Origin: Chitinivibrionales bacterium
GTDB taxonomy: Bacteria > Fibrobacterota > Chitinivibrionia > Chitinivibrionales > WJKA01
Assembly (NCBI GenBank): GCA_014728215.1
Contig: WJLZ01000215.1
Span: 62,001 to 126,000 of the forward strand
DNA: 64,000 nt
Direction of reading: 5' to 3'
A program made the translations under genes and the position numbers. Below, in pieces: positions 8,584-16,675 of the stretch. Under the pieces are notes generated by a model. That model saw nothing but the letters and a program-made list of their open reading frames with translations. It searched no databases and had not been told where the DNA came from. Each line of letters starts with the position of its first letter. The first letter of the stretch is position 1.

Positions 8584-8844
8584 GTAAATTTTTTCCCTGT
8601 GCTAAGATATAAATAGGTAAAAAATATTTTTTAAGAGTCATAAAATAAAACAAGTAATGTATAATTAATATAAGTCTTTTGTTTATAGTCCTTATATATA
8701 TTAGATAAATAGCGGTTCTGCATACTATTTTCATACTCACTGCCAGGTTTATCGAGCCGTACATAAGCGATACAGGCGCATTTAAGCGATTTTCCCTGGT
8801 GCAAAAGCGAACACAAGATACAGAATACTGTCTGACCGAATTCA
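8584..8844. promoter_or_regulatory. Divergent AT-rich intergenic region (pdxB / ADP-ribosylglycohydrolase)
   Basis: 261 bp between divergent starts, very AT-rich from 8600 to 8720. A plus-strand TATAAT at 8660-8665 within AATGTATAAT is a possible -10 box, but it is about 180 bp from the nearest plus gene. I see no clear -35, operator or riboswitch. Confidence 0.3.
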
Positions 8845-9792
8845 ATGGATTTTAAAGCGAAAATCAGATCTTCAATAATTGCAGGAATAATCGGCGATGC
8901 TCTTGGTGTGCCAGTCGAATACTCTACCAGCCGAGAATTATCCCTTTGTTCGGTTAAGAACATGCTGGGATACGGCCGTTACGACCAGCCTGAAGGAACA
9001 TGGTCCGACGACACCGCTCTCTCACTTTGTACAATCGAGAGTTTATGTAAGGGGTATGATCTCGAAGATATTGCCCGGACATTCTGCCGGTGGCTTTTCA
9101 GTTCTCACCTGACCGCTAACGGCCATGTTTTTGATTGCGGGATTGTAACCTACGTGGCACTTGAAAATTTCCGATCGGGCAAAGATGCCCGCAAATCCGG
9201 TTGTGCGGGTGAAGAAGATAACGGCAATGGTTCCCTGATGCGCATATTGCCTGCGGCACTCTATTTTATGAAAAAAGACATCGATGAGTTCCTTGCGGCT
9301 GTCCACGAAATATCCGCAATTACTCATGCCCATCCCCGTTCGATGATGGCTTGCGGAATCTATTCGTTATTAATAAAAAATCTCTTTTCGGAAAACCCGA
9401 AAGAGAAAGCCTTTGCTCAAACCGTCGAAAAAGCCGGCCGCTATTATAAATCGCAAAAACCGTTCAAAAATGAGATTGAGCATTTTGACCGTATCCTTTC
9501 GGGGGATATTGTTTCCTGCAAAGCAGCGCAGATCAATACGACCGGCTATGTTGTCGATACTCTGGAGGCTGCTTTATGGTCTTTTATGAATCATACGACC
9601 ACACGGGATATTGTTCTGGCCTCTGTAAATTCAGGCCTTGACACCGACACATCCGGTATCCTGGCAGGAGGATTGGCGGGCGCCGAATACGGACTCGAGA
9701 GTATTCCCGAGGAATGGATCGATTGTTTGGCCCGAAAAGAAAAAATTGAAAAAATGATACGGCAATTTTCCACAAAAGTTGCCGCCGAATAA
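8845..9792 (+). CDS. ADP-ribosylglycohydrolase family protein (DraG-like)
   Basis: Predicted to remove ADP-ribose from modified proteins or small molecules using two Mg2+ ions. The 315-residue protein has the family's start IIAGIIGDALGVPVEY, the metal motif GTWSDDTAL at about residue 52, the inner NGSLMRI, the THAHPRS segment, and the C-terminal metal motif GLDTDTSGILAG. All the acidic metal ligands I would look for are present. No ADP-ribosyltransferase (DraT) or nitrogenase gene is nearby, so this is not obviously the nitrogenase switch. It may act on ADP-ribosylated proteins, DNA bases or ADP-ribosylarginine. The ribosome-binding site is weak. It is followed 31 bp later by a PilZ protein. 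Confidence 0.9.
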   Translation: MDFKAKIRSSIIAGIIGDALGVPVEYSTSRELSLCSVKNMLGYGRYDQPEGTWSDDTALSLCTIESLCKGYDLEDIARTFCRWLFSSHLTANGHVFDCGIVTYVALENFRSGKDARKSGCAGEEDNGNGSLMRILPAALYFMKKDIDEFLAAVHEISAITHAHPRSMMACGIYSLLIKNLFSENPKEKAFAQTVEKAGRYYKSQKPFKNEIEHFDRILSGDIVSCKAAQINTTGYVVDTLEAALWSFMNHTTTRDIVLASVNSGLDTDTSGILAGGLAGAEYGLESIPEEWIDCLARKEKIEKMIRQFSTKVAAE

Positions 9793-9823
9793 ATGTTTGC
9801 TGTTATTTTAAGGAGTCGTGCCC

Positions 9824-10171
9824 ATGTCATCATACCAAGGAAATGAGCGCAGGCGTGTCCAGCGAAGAAAGCTGGTAACGTTCAGTCCATCAACATTTTC
9901 GATCAACGGAAAAGAGTATCGGGCTCTCATGCGGGATGTTTCTGAGTTGGGAGCGGGATTCAAGCTTGACGGTCCCCATGAAGGTCTGGAGCTTGAACCG
10001 GGATCCGAAGTAGCCTTTGCAGTTCGTACACCCTATGGTGAATCTCAGTGCAAAGGTAAGATTGTCTGGTCCCGGGAAGAAGATGATTCGTATATATGGG
10101 GCATGCAGTTTACCGAACTTTCACAGGATGAACAGGACCCGCTCCGATCGTATATTATTTCTCCGTTTTAA
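9824..10171 (+). CDS. PilZ-domain protein (c-di-GMP receptor)
   Basis: A single PilZ domain of 115 residues, expected to bind cyclic di-GMP. Both parts of the binding signature are visible: an arginine-rich N-terminal stretch ERRRVQRRK (RxxxR) and DVSELGAGF (the D/NxSxxG motif), followed by a beta barrel ending in WGMQFTEL. TAAGGAG ends 8 nt before the ATG at 9824, so the in-frame GTG at 9818, two bases from the Shine-Dalgarno, is not used. It sits 24 bp before a PfkB-fold protein that is coupled to a glycosyltransferase, so it could modulate that pair or a surface export process. The window also encodes a GGDEF and an HD-GYP protein that could make and break the ligand. Confidence 0.9.
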   Translation: MSSYQGNERRRVQRRKLVTFSPSTFSINGKEYRALMRDVSELGAGFKLDGPHEGLELEPGSEVAFAVRTPYGESQCKGKIVWSREEDDSYIWGMQFTELSQDEQDPLRSYIISPF

Positions 10172-10195
10172 AAATCGGATAAGGGACACTCTTAT

Positions 10196-11131
10196 ATGAA
10201 AGCAATGCCGTTTCGTGACATCGACCTTCTGGTTATCGGCGAAGCATTTGTCGAATTCCGCAGCGAGCGGGAGATTATCCATAGCACCGAATTTCAGAAA
10301 GATATTGGGGGAGCCGATATTTACGTTGCCTCAACTGCAGCCAAACTCGGCTCGACCGTCTCCTTGATTTCTGCGGTTGGACGGGACCCGTTTCACAGCT
10401 TCCTGAGAGACCGCATTCTCTCCCAGGGAGTTAATATCGATCATGTCATTACCTGCAACGGTTATAACGGGATTTACTTCTGTAACTCCCGGAGCCAGGA
10501 TCAACGGGAATATCTGTACCACCGGCCGGGAAATGCCTCTGAACATCTTTCCCCGGCGATGGTCTATGACGACCTGGTGGATAATTCTAAAATTGTGTAT
10601 GCATCCAGCGAACTTCAGTCGATATCCAAAGCGGCCCGCCATACGGTATTCAAGGCATTTCACTATGCCCACCGTAACGATATCATGGTCGCCTATGATC
10701 CCAACCTTCGGCTGCAGCGATGGTCGCTCGATGATGCCAAGGAAGGGTTATGGAGTGTCCTCCCCTTAATTGATGTCATCTTTCCTTCGGCCCCCGATGA
10801 AACCAAGGCGCTTTTCGGATACGAACGTCCTCTCGATGTTATCGGGTTTCTCTGGGATCGCGGGGTTTCCATTGTCGTGGTAAAAAACGGTCCCCAGGGA
10901 TGCATGATCGGGTATGACGGTAAAGTCGAAGAGTATCCGCAGCCCGATGCGGGAAGTTCAATCAAAGACCTGACTCTTATCGGAAGCTTTTTCAACGGTG
11001 GATTTCTCCATCGTATCGCTCGAGGTGACGATCCCTTTATTGCCGCCGAATTTGCAAACAAAGTTGCCCTGGCAAAGGCGCAAAAAAGTGGAGGGATCTG
11101 CTCGGTGACGCTGCATGATGATCTCCTATGA
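10196..11131 (+). CDS. PfkB-fold carbohydrate kinase homologue lacking the catalytic Asp
   Basis: A 311-residue ribokinase/PfkB-family protein. The N-terminal substrate-binding signature is present (GGADIYVASTAAKLG near residue 39), as are the middle VAYDPNLR and VVVKNGPQGCMI. The diagnostic C-terminal signature D-T-T-G-A-G-D is changed to D258-L-T-L-I-G-S264, followed by FFNGGF. The GAGD oxyanion hole and catalytic base are therefore replaced by LIGS. By family knowledge this should abolish or strongly reduce phosphoryl transfer, so a binding or regulatory role is likely. The flanking sequence FFNGGFL is intact, which argues against a frameshift. The stop overlaps the next glycosyltransferase start (ATGA), implying translational coupling. 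The closest active relatives would be 2-keto-3-deoxygluconate or fructose kinases. Confidence 0.85.
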   Translation: MKAMPFRDIDLLVIGEAFVEFRSEREIIHSTEFQKDIGGADIYVASTAAKLGSTVSLISAVGRDPFHSFLRDRILSQGVNIDHVITCNGYNGIYFCNSRSQDQREYLYHRPGNASEHLSPAMVYDDLVDNSKIVYASSELQSISKAARHTVFKAFHYAHRNDIMVAYDPNLRLQRWSLDDAKEGLWSVLPLIDVIFPSAPDETKALFGYERPLDVIGFLWDRGVSIVVVKNGPQGCMIGYDGKVEEYPQPDAGSSIKDLTLIGSFFNGGFLHRIARGDDPFIAAEFANKVALAKAQKSGGICSVTLHDDLL

Positions 11132-12126
11132 CACGATGGATTATTACCATTCCCCCCGATGGCGCGGCACGGTCGGCCGGCCGCGAAACTGCCACAGCAT
11201 TCACAACCCTTTTAGGTGAAAACAGGGTAAAAATTTTCGATACAAAACAGTACAGTAATGCCTTCAAGGGAATTCTGAAAAATCCTGATGAAAACCTTTC
11301 GGTCGATCTTGTCAATCAGCTCCTCATCGTGCAGTGCCTCGATTTCGAAGCGACTCATCTTCTCGTGCCTGCATTCAGTCCCGTTACCCTGTTCGCTGCA
11401 ACACTTCTGAAAAAACAGGGCATAACCACGATTCACTGGTTTTATGAAGATTACCGAGTCGCCGACTACTGGAAAAACATTATCGAGGGATATGATTACT
11501 TCCTTGCCATACAAAAAGGTGAAATCAAAGACGCCTGTTCCAGGTATAATGTTCACTATGAATTCCTTCCCACTGCCGCAACAGGACCTCTGGGTGCTCC
11601 GCTCCCCCAAACCGACAAAATCCATGACATTGCCTTTGTCGGTTTTCCTTCCGAATACCGTATCCGTTTCCTGGAACACTGTGCCGAAAAAGGCATCGAC
11701 TGTGTTATCGGTGGTAAAGGATGGTCTTCCTATTCCGGCCCTCTGAGCCGATGTGTTGTGAAGGGAAGCTGGGTTGATGCAGAAGAGCACCGCAGCATTA
11801 TATGCTCTGCCAAAATCGGGCTCAATCTCTCGATATCATCGCCGGAACAAGCCCCCCTGGATGCTCATATCAGTCCGAGGGTATTTGATATAATGACAGC
11901 AGGAGCGGTTCTTCTTACCGAAGATGTTCCACTTGCTGCGGATGTTCTGGAAAAATATGATTATTATACTTTCTTTAGTTCCGATGATGCCGTTGCACGG
12001 ATACAGGAGATCACGAAAAAGGAGTGGAGCAGCTTTGACAGAATTCTCAGGAGCAACAAGCAGAAAGTAGCAGACCACGACACCTATCTCAACCGGGCTG
12101 GGCGCATAGGTGAGATAACCGAATAA
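11128..12126 (+). CDS. CgeB-like glycosyltransferase
   Basis: A 332-residue GT-B-type glycosyltransferase related to the CgeB/YkvP group. Visible family features are THLLVPAF, TTIHWFYEDYRVADYW (the equivalent of VWFVDDP in the first CgeB gene of this window), YFLAIQKGEI, DIAFVGFPSEYR, and the C-terminal sugar-nucleotide-binding part with GLNLSISS, PRVFDIMTAGAVLLTED. It starts inside the stop of the PfkB-like gene. Donor and acceptor are unknown; related genes decorate spore, flagellar or surface proteins. It lacks the MAF-like N-terminus of the protein at 1765-3408. A convergent gene follows after 54 bp with no evident terminator. Confidence 0.8.
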   Translation: MTRWIITIPPDGAARSAGRETATAFTTLLGENRVKIFDTKQYSNAFKGILKNPDENLSVDLVNQLLIVQCLDFEATHLLVPAFSPVTLFAATLLKKQGITTIHWFYEDYRVADYWKNIIEGYDYFLAIQKGEIKDACSRYNVHYEFLPTAATGPLGAPLPQTDKIHDIAFVGFPSEYRIRFLEHCAEKGIDCVIGGKGWSSYSGPLSRCVVKGSWVDAEEHRSIICSAKIGLNLSISSPEQAPLDAHISPRVFDIMTAGAVLLTEDVPLAADVLEKYDYYTFFSSDDAVARIQEITKKEWSSFDRILRSNKQKVADHDTYLNRAGRIGEITE

Positions 12127-12180
12127 AACCCTTTGTTTGTAAAATCGGGTGCTCTGTTCTCCGGCAGTTTATCCTTACAA

Positions 12181-13767
12181 TCAATAACTGTTTTCTTCGT
12201 AAAACTCGAAGGGATAGTTTACTTTCAGCTCTCCCAGACTATCGGGGACCGGTCGAAACCGCCAGGTGAGTATTCTGTGGGTAATGGATTTCTCAAAGCT
12301 TCCATCACCGATATCCGAACGGAGAACTTTTGCGCTTTTTACATTACCCGCTGCAGCAATCCGTATCTCAACTTCCATTCTCCCCGAAAGTTTGTTTCCT
12401 GTACGAAGGCGTTTGTTGTAGAGATATCTTAACTGTGATGAATTTTCATCGATAATCCGCTTAATTGCTGTCGGACGGCGGTAGGGATTGCCTTTGAGTG
12501 CCGTGAGCCGCTCGAGTTCCTTTATTTCTCCCTTTGGAAGTGAACCTTTTGCCATCAGCTCCCGTTTCATCTTTTCGAGTTCTCGGTGTTTTTTCTTTTC
12601 TTTCTCACCGGTCAGGTCCAGACTCCCGATTTTATTGATAAGCTTCAGCAGACTGTCATCAACCGCATAGGCGGTTATCTCTTTTTGGGACTTGCTTCCA
12701 AGAAGTTCTTTTCGTAAAGAGCTTTCTTCCACCAGATCGGCAAATTGTTCAAGCCGGTCCATAAATGCCTGGTCCTGATACTTGGCCAGTTGTTTCCGCG
12801 CCTCTTCAGCCATCTGCTGCTTGTGTTCGTAAAATTCACCAAGCATAATCATCCGCCGGTTGGCCTGTTTTGCCCAGACACGGCTCTTATCATTGCGCAT
12901 GACCCGGTAATATTCGGTAGTCGCCTCCTGGGTCTCCCCCATCTCTTCATGAGCCCGTCCCTTGAAATACCGTGCCTCCCACTCCAGTCGTGATGAAGGA
13001 TTTTTCTGAAAGAAGATCGAAAAATATCTAATTGCATTACGATAATCCATCAGCATATAAAACTGTTTTGCCTTCTCAAAATCCGAAAGATCTTTCTGGG
13101 CCTTAACCGATGTCCGCTCCTCTTCCATCGATTCGATAAAGTCCAGTAGTTTCCAGGAGAGTATTCCGGCCTCCGTTTCTGGATAGACGTTGATTATTCT
13201 TTCGTAAATATCCTTTGCGACCGAATACTCACTGAGCATCGAATGGCAAAATGCCTTATGGGCCATAACGGCCGATTTTATTTCCGGCGTAAGTCCGGGA
13301 TTTTCCATTACCTGATCATAAATCTTGATGGCTTCGGGATATTTCTTGTTTCGTTCCCAGAAATAGCCGATTTCCAGCACTTTTAATATCTGATTTTCTT
13401 CTTTTGGTTTGATTGGTTCTTTTCCCAGCACAAACCGGATACCGTTGAGCATTATTCGAATTGGGATAAGATAGAATTTTTGCTGTTTGTTTTCCTGCAG
13501 TTTTTCGGCCTGCCCACTCGAGGTAAGAGCGGCGACTTTGGCTTCGAGTTCGAAGCTCTTAATGTTTTCTTCACCATACAGTATTCTCTGCTTGATGAGT
13601 TCGTATTTGGCCACAATACCGAAAGTCTGGCCGGCTTTTTCATCAACAACAATTTTATCGAGGAGATACCGGAGTTCTTCAAAACGGATATCGACCAGGC
13701 CCATATTGAAGCCGACAGAGGCGACAATGATGAGGACCATAGAGACTATTTTCATTGCAGCACTCAT
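12181..13767 (-). CDS. TPR protein with C-terminal AgmX/TonB-like domain
   Basis: A 528-residue protein with an N-terminal hydrophobic segment (MKIVSMVLIIVASVGFNMG) that could be a signal peptide or membrane anchor. Helical tetratricopeptide-type repeats lie at about residues 140-310 (for example EIGYFWERNKKYPEAIKIYDQV and AKQFYMLMDYRNAIRYFSIF). A charged coiled-coil stretch follows at about 320-440. The C-terminal domain of about 90 residues resembles AgmX/PglI or TonB C-termini (MEVEIRIAAAGNVKSAKVLRS, then LTWRFRPV and NYPFEF). Such domains act at the cell envelope, often in gliding, adhesion or energy-transducing complexes. The ATG at 13767 follows the GGDEF gene's stop by a few bases. No ExbB/ExbD is nearby. 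The exact role is unknown. Confidence 0.7.
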   Translation of the reverse strand: MSAAMKIVSMVLIIVASVGFNMGLVDIRFEELRYLLDKIVVDEKAGQTFGIVAKYELIKQRILYGEENIKSFELEAKVAALTSSGQAEKLQENKQQKFYLIPIRIMLNGIRFVLGKEPIKPKEENQILKVLEIGYFWERNKKYPEAIKIYDQVMENPGLTPEIKSAVMAHKAFCHSMLSEYSVAKDIYERIINVYPETEAGILSWKLLDFIESMEEERTSVKAQKDLSDFEKAKQFYMLMDYRNAIRYFSIFFQKNPSSRLEWEARYFKGRAHEEMGETQEATTEYYRVMRNDKSRVWAKQANRRMIMLGEFYEHKQQMAEEARKQLAKYQDQAFMDRLEQFADLVEESSLRKELLGSKSQKEITAYAVDDSLLKLINKIGSLDLTGEKEKKKHRELEKMKRELMAKGSLPKGEIKELERLTALKGNPYRRPTAIKRIIDENSSQLRYLYNKRLRTGNKLSGRMEVEIRIAAAGNVKSAKVLRSDIGDGSFEKSITHRILTWRFRPVPDSLGELKVNYPFEFYEENSY

Positions 13768-13772
13768 AATAA

Positions 13773-15155
13773 TCAACCATTGGTAGAGATTGTGTTTCTC
13801 CCGGGCGGGGTAGCGATTCTCTGGGTCGGACTGATCGATCCTGTTCTCCGGTCGATAGCATAACAGGAGCCATCCATGTTTTTCACATGTTTTTTCACTT
13901 CAGCCGCAACCTGAATCATCTCTGCATGCCGTCTGAAAGGCCGTGTTTTGTTGGTAACAATAGCGATCGATACACTCATGAGCGGAAAACGCTGCCGCTC
14001 CCCTTTCCGGTTGATGGATTCGATAAATCCGTTCCGGGCATCGACACTGTTATAAAACTGATAGATACCACGGTCGAACGTGGTTATAAAGGCTTTGGCA
14101 AAGGCTTCCCAGTATTCATATTCGGTAACCACGACAAAATCATCGCCACCTTCATGACCGATAAAAACATTGCGCATGTCTTTCCGTTTCGAAACCGCAA
14201 CAAGACAATCACGGGTATACAAAATGGCCTCATCACCCTTTGTAAATCCATATTTGTCGTTATAAGCCTTGAAATTGTCAAGATCGCAATAGAGAACGCA
14301 TATAATCTTGCCTGCACTCAAACAATCATCGATATACTGAGCGATAGTGATATTTCCGGGCAGACCCGTGAGTGGGTTGGCGCCCTTGGCTTCATCACGC
14401 ATTCGCTGCAAAGCCACACTCATTTCGTTGAACGACGATGCCAGGTGACCGATTTCATCATCCCGCACAATCGGCACACGGATATCCAGATTACCCTGTG
14501 CAATAGAATGAGTCGCCTCATTCAGGTTCCGCAGTGGTATGAGAATCATTTTCGAAAGAAGCCAGGCAAATACAAGATGAATGGCAATAATCAGAATGGC
14601 AATCAGAACACATTGCCATAGCAGATTACCCATAGCTTCATCGATATCACGCATGGCCAGGGTTATGTATGCCACACCGATCTTATCGACTTCGTAGGTA
14701 AAGGGAATATAGAGGTCGATCGTTTTTGAGCTCTTATGGATCCGATTGTAAAAAAGTTTGTCTTCGAATCCCCGTTTGGTTATTGCCATATTGATCATTT
14801 TTAGATCGGTAACATCAGCCTCCTTTTTGCCGGTAGACTGATTATTCCGTATATCGACAATAACTTTCCCGCCCTCGGTAAAAATGGTCATATCTCTGAT
14901 TCCGAGGGCGGCGGCTTCTCTCAGAATCTTGTTCACAGTAACAGTTGTCAAATCACCATTATTACTGATTATATTATCGATACGATACTTGAGACTCGAT
15001 GCCATATGCTGGCTGCTCAAAATGGCATTGTCTCTGATAAGATCGGTCTGATTCTCATATACCATGATATTGAAAATGGTGATATTGAGAATCGTTACAA
15101 AAATGTAAAGGATTATGGTTTTATATATAATGGATTTTGTACTGATACCGAGCAT
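13773..15155 (-). CDS. Membrane GGDEF-domain protein (probable diguanylate cyclase, GGDDF variant)
   Basis: A 460-residue sensor with a transmembrane helix at about 10-32, a periplasmic domain of about 145 residues, a second helix at about 180-202, a HAMP domain to about 255, and a GGDEF domain from about 260 (PLTGLPGN). Catalytic features present are the metal Asp291 in YCDLDNFKAYNDKYG and KGDEAI. The signature at 336-340 is GGDDF rather than GGDEF or GGEEF; the third-position acid is kept and the fourth is Asp. Activity is therefore plausible but unproven. No clear upstream RxxD inhibitory site is seen. It precedes the TPR-AgmX gene by a few bases and probably shares its transcript; a 151-bp gap separates it from the NtrC-like gene upstream. 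Confidence 0.85.
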   Translation of the reverse strand: MLGISTKSIIYKTIILYIFVTILNITIFNIMVYENQTDLIRDNAILSSQHMASSLKYRIDNIISNNGDLTTVTVNKILREAAALGIRDMTIFTEGGKVIVDIRNNQSTGKKEADVTDLKMINMAITKRGFEDKLFYNRIHKSSKTIDLYIPFTYEVDKIGVAYITLAMRDIDEAMGNLLWQCVLIAILIIAIHLVFAWLLSKMILIPLRNLNEATHSIAQGNLDIRVPIVRDDEIGHLASSFNEMSVALQRMRDEAKGANPLTGLPGNITIAQYIDDCLSAGKIICVLYCDLDNFKAYNDKYGFTKGDEAILYTRDCLVAVSKRKDMRNVFIGHEGGDDFVVVTEYEYWEAFAKAFITTFDRGIYQFYNSVDARNGFIESINRKGERQRFPLMSVSIAIVTNKTRPFRRHAEMIQVAAEVKKHVKNMDGSCYAIDRRTGSISPTQRIATPPGRNTISTNG

Positions 15156-15306
15156 ATGGTCGTCCTTTTCAGGCGCAGCAAAAGATTGCTCTTCCGGTCT
15201 TCATCATGGTAAAAGACGGAAACATTTCACCTATAATGATATGGTTTATCGTAAGGTAAGTCAAGAAGATATATGAAGATATATAAGGATAATGCATTTA
15301 ACCGAG

Positions 15307-16659
15307 TCAGCCGGGAGACAGGGCATATTCTTTGAGTTTGTTCCTGAGGGTCCGAATGGAAATATCCAGCATCCGGGCCGCTTTCGTACGGTTCTGGCTG
15401 CAATGTTCGAGTGTTCTGAGTATCAATTCTTTTTCTGCCAGCGCGACAGTCAGTCCGGGTTTAATATTAAATGCATTGGACTGTTTTTCCCGCGCATTTC
15501 CTTTGAATTCCAGAAGACCGTCATCGATCAGCCCCGACCTGGTCAAAACAACGGCACGTTCGATGGTATTTTCGAGTTCACGGATATTGCCGGGCCAACC
15601 ATGGTCTCTGAGTTTCTCCAGAGCACCCTCTCCCAGGCCCTCAACACTGAATCCGTTTTCATCGTTATATTTTTTGACAAAGTGTTCGACCAGCTCAGGG
15701 ATGTCGTCTTTTCGTTCCCGCAGCGGCGGGAGCAGGATATGAAATACATTGAGCCGGTAAAAAAGATCTTCCCGGAACCGTCCCTTGGCAACATCGTTGT
15801 CCAGGTCGCGATTTGTTGTCGCAACAACCCGCACATCGACCTCTATCGACTCCTCGCCGCCGACCCGGTTGATCTCCCGCTCCTGAAGCACTCGAAGCAG
15901 TTTTGCCTGCACTGTTGCCGGCATTTCCCCGATTTCATCAAGAAGAATCGTGCCGCCCGAAGCCAGCTCAAATTTCCCGGTTTTCTGTTTCATGGCCCCG
16001 GTAAAGGCTCCCTTTTCATGGCCAAATAATTCGGATTCGATAAGCCCCTCGGGAAGTGCCGCACAATTAACTTTGATAAAAGGATTCCGACATCGATTGC
16101 TGAGACAGTGAATCGACCGGGCGACAAGCTCTTTACCCGTACCCGATTCACCGGATATCAGAACCGTCGAACGGCTCGGCGCCACCTTGTCGGTAAGTGT
16201 TCTGATCTTTTCAACAGATTCATTCCTTCCCACATACATATACTGCTTTCTGAGTGCGGTCTTGAGCTGCTTGTTCTCCCTTACCAGCAGCCGGTACTCC
16301 AGTAACCGCTTGACCGAAAATTCCAGTTCATCGATAAGATTATTCGTTTTCTGGATATAATCATTTGCGCCCTTTTTCATTGCATCAACCGCAGTATTAA
16401 CATCACCAAAGGCAGTTACCATGAGAAAAGGAATATCGCCGTTCATCTGCTTGATCTTTTCAAGAAGTTCGATACCCGACATTCCAGGCATTTTCATATC
16501 CGAGATCACAAGATCGAAAACACCACTGCGAAAACTTCTGATCGCTTCCTCACCATTTGCCGCAGGTTCGGGATCGTATCCCTGACGGCACAGTATTTCT
16601 ATAATCGATTCCCTGAATAAAGAATCGTCATCAACAACAAGAATGTGCTCTCTGGCCAT
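15307..16659 (-). CDS. Sigma-54-dependent response regulator (NtrC/FleR-like)
   Basis: A transcriptional activator of about 450 residues working with RNA polymerase-sigma54. The receiver domain (about 1-120) has the acidic pocket DDD near residue 10 and the phospho-acceptor Asp in VISDMKMPG; the usual K-P pair is K-T (YIQKTNN). The AAA+ domain shows Walker A GESGTGKE, the sigma54-contacting GAFTGA loop, Walker B GGTILLDEIGEMP and arginine-finger region FREDLFYRLNVF. The C-terminal Fis-type helix-turn-helix is NRTKAARMLDISIRTLRNKL. The ATG at 16659 has GAGGAGAG upstream and begins MAREHILVVDDD; a longer in-frame extension to 16740 would add an unrelated sequence. It follows its kinase by 16 bp. 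The arrangement resembles FleSR/FlrBC flagellar regulators. Confidence 0.93.
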   Translation of the reverse strand: MAREHILVVDDDSLFRESIIEILCRQGYDPEPAANGEEAIRSFRSGVFDLVISDMKMPGMSGIELLEKIKQMNGDIPFLMVTAFGDVNTAVDAMKKGANDYIQKTNNLIDELEFSVKRLLEYRLLVRENKQLKTALRKQYMYVGRNESVEKIRTLTDKVAPSRSTVLISGESGTGKELVARSIHCLSNRCRNPFIKVNCAALPEGLIESELFGHEKGAFTGAMKQKTGKFELASGGTILLDEIGEMPATVQAKLLRVLQEREINRVGGEESIEVDVRVVATTNRDLDNDVAKGRFREDLFYRLNVFHILLPPLRERKDDIPELVEHFVKKYNDENGFSVEGLGEGALEKLRDHGWPGNIRELENTIERAVVLTRSGLIDDGLLEFKGNAREKQSNAFNIKPGLTVALAEKELILRTLEHCSQNRTKAARMLDISIRTLRNKLKEYALSPG

Positions 16660-16675
16660 GAATTCTCTCCTCGTA

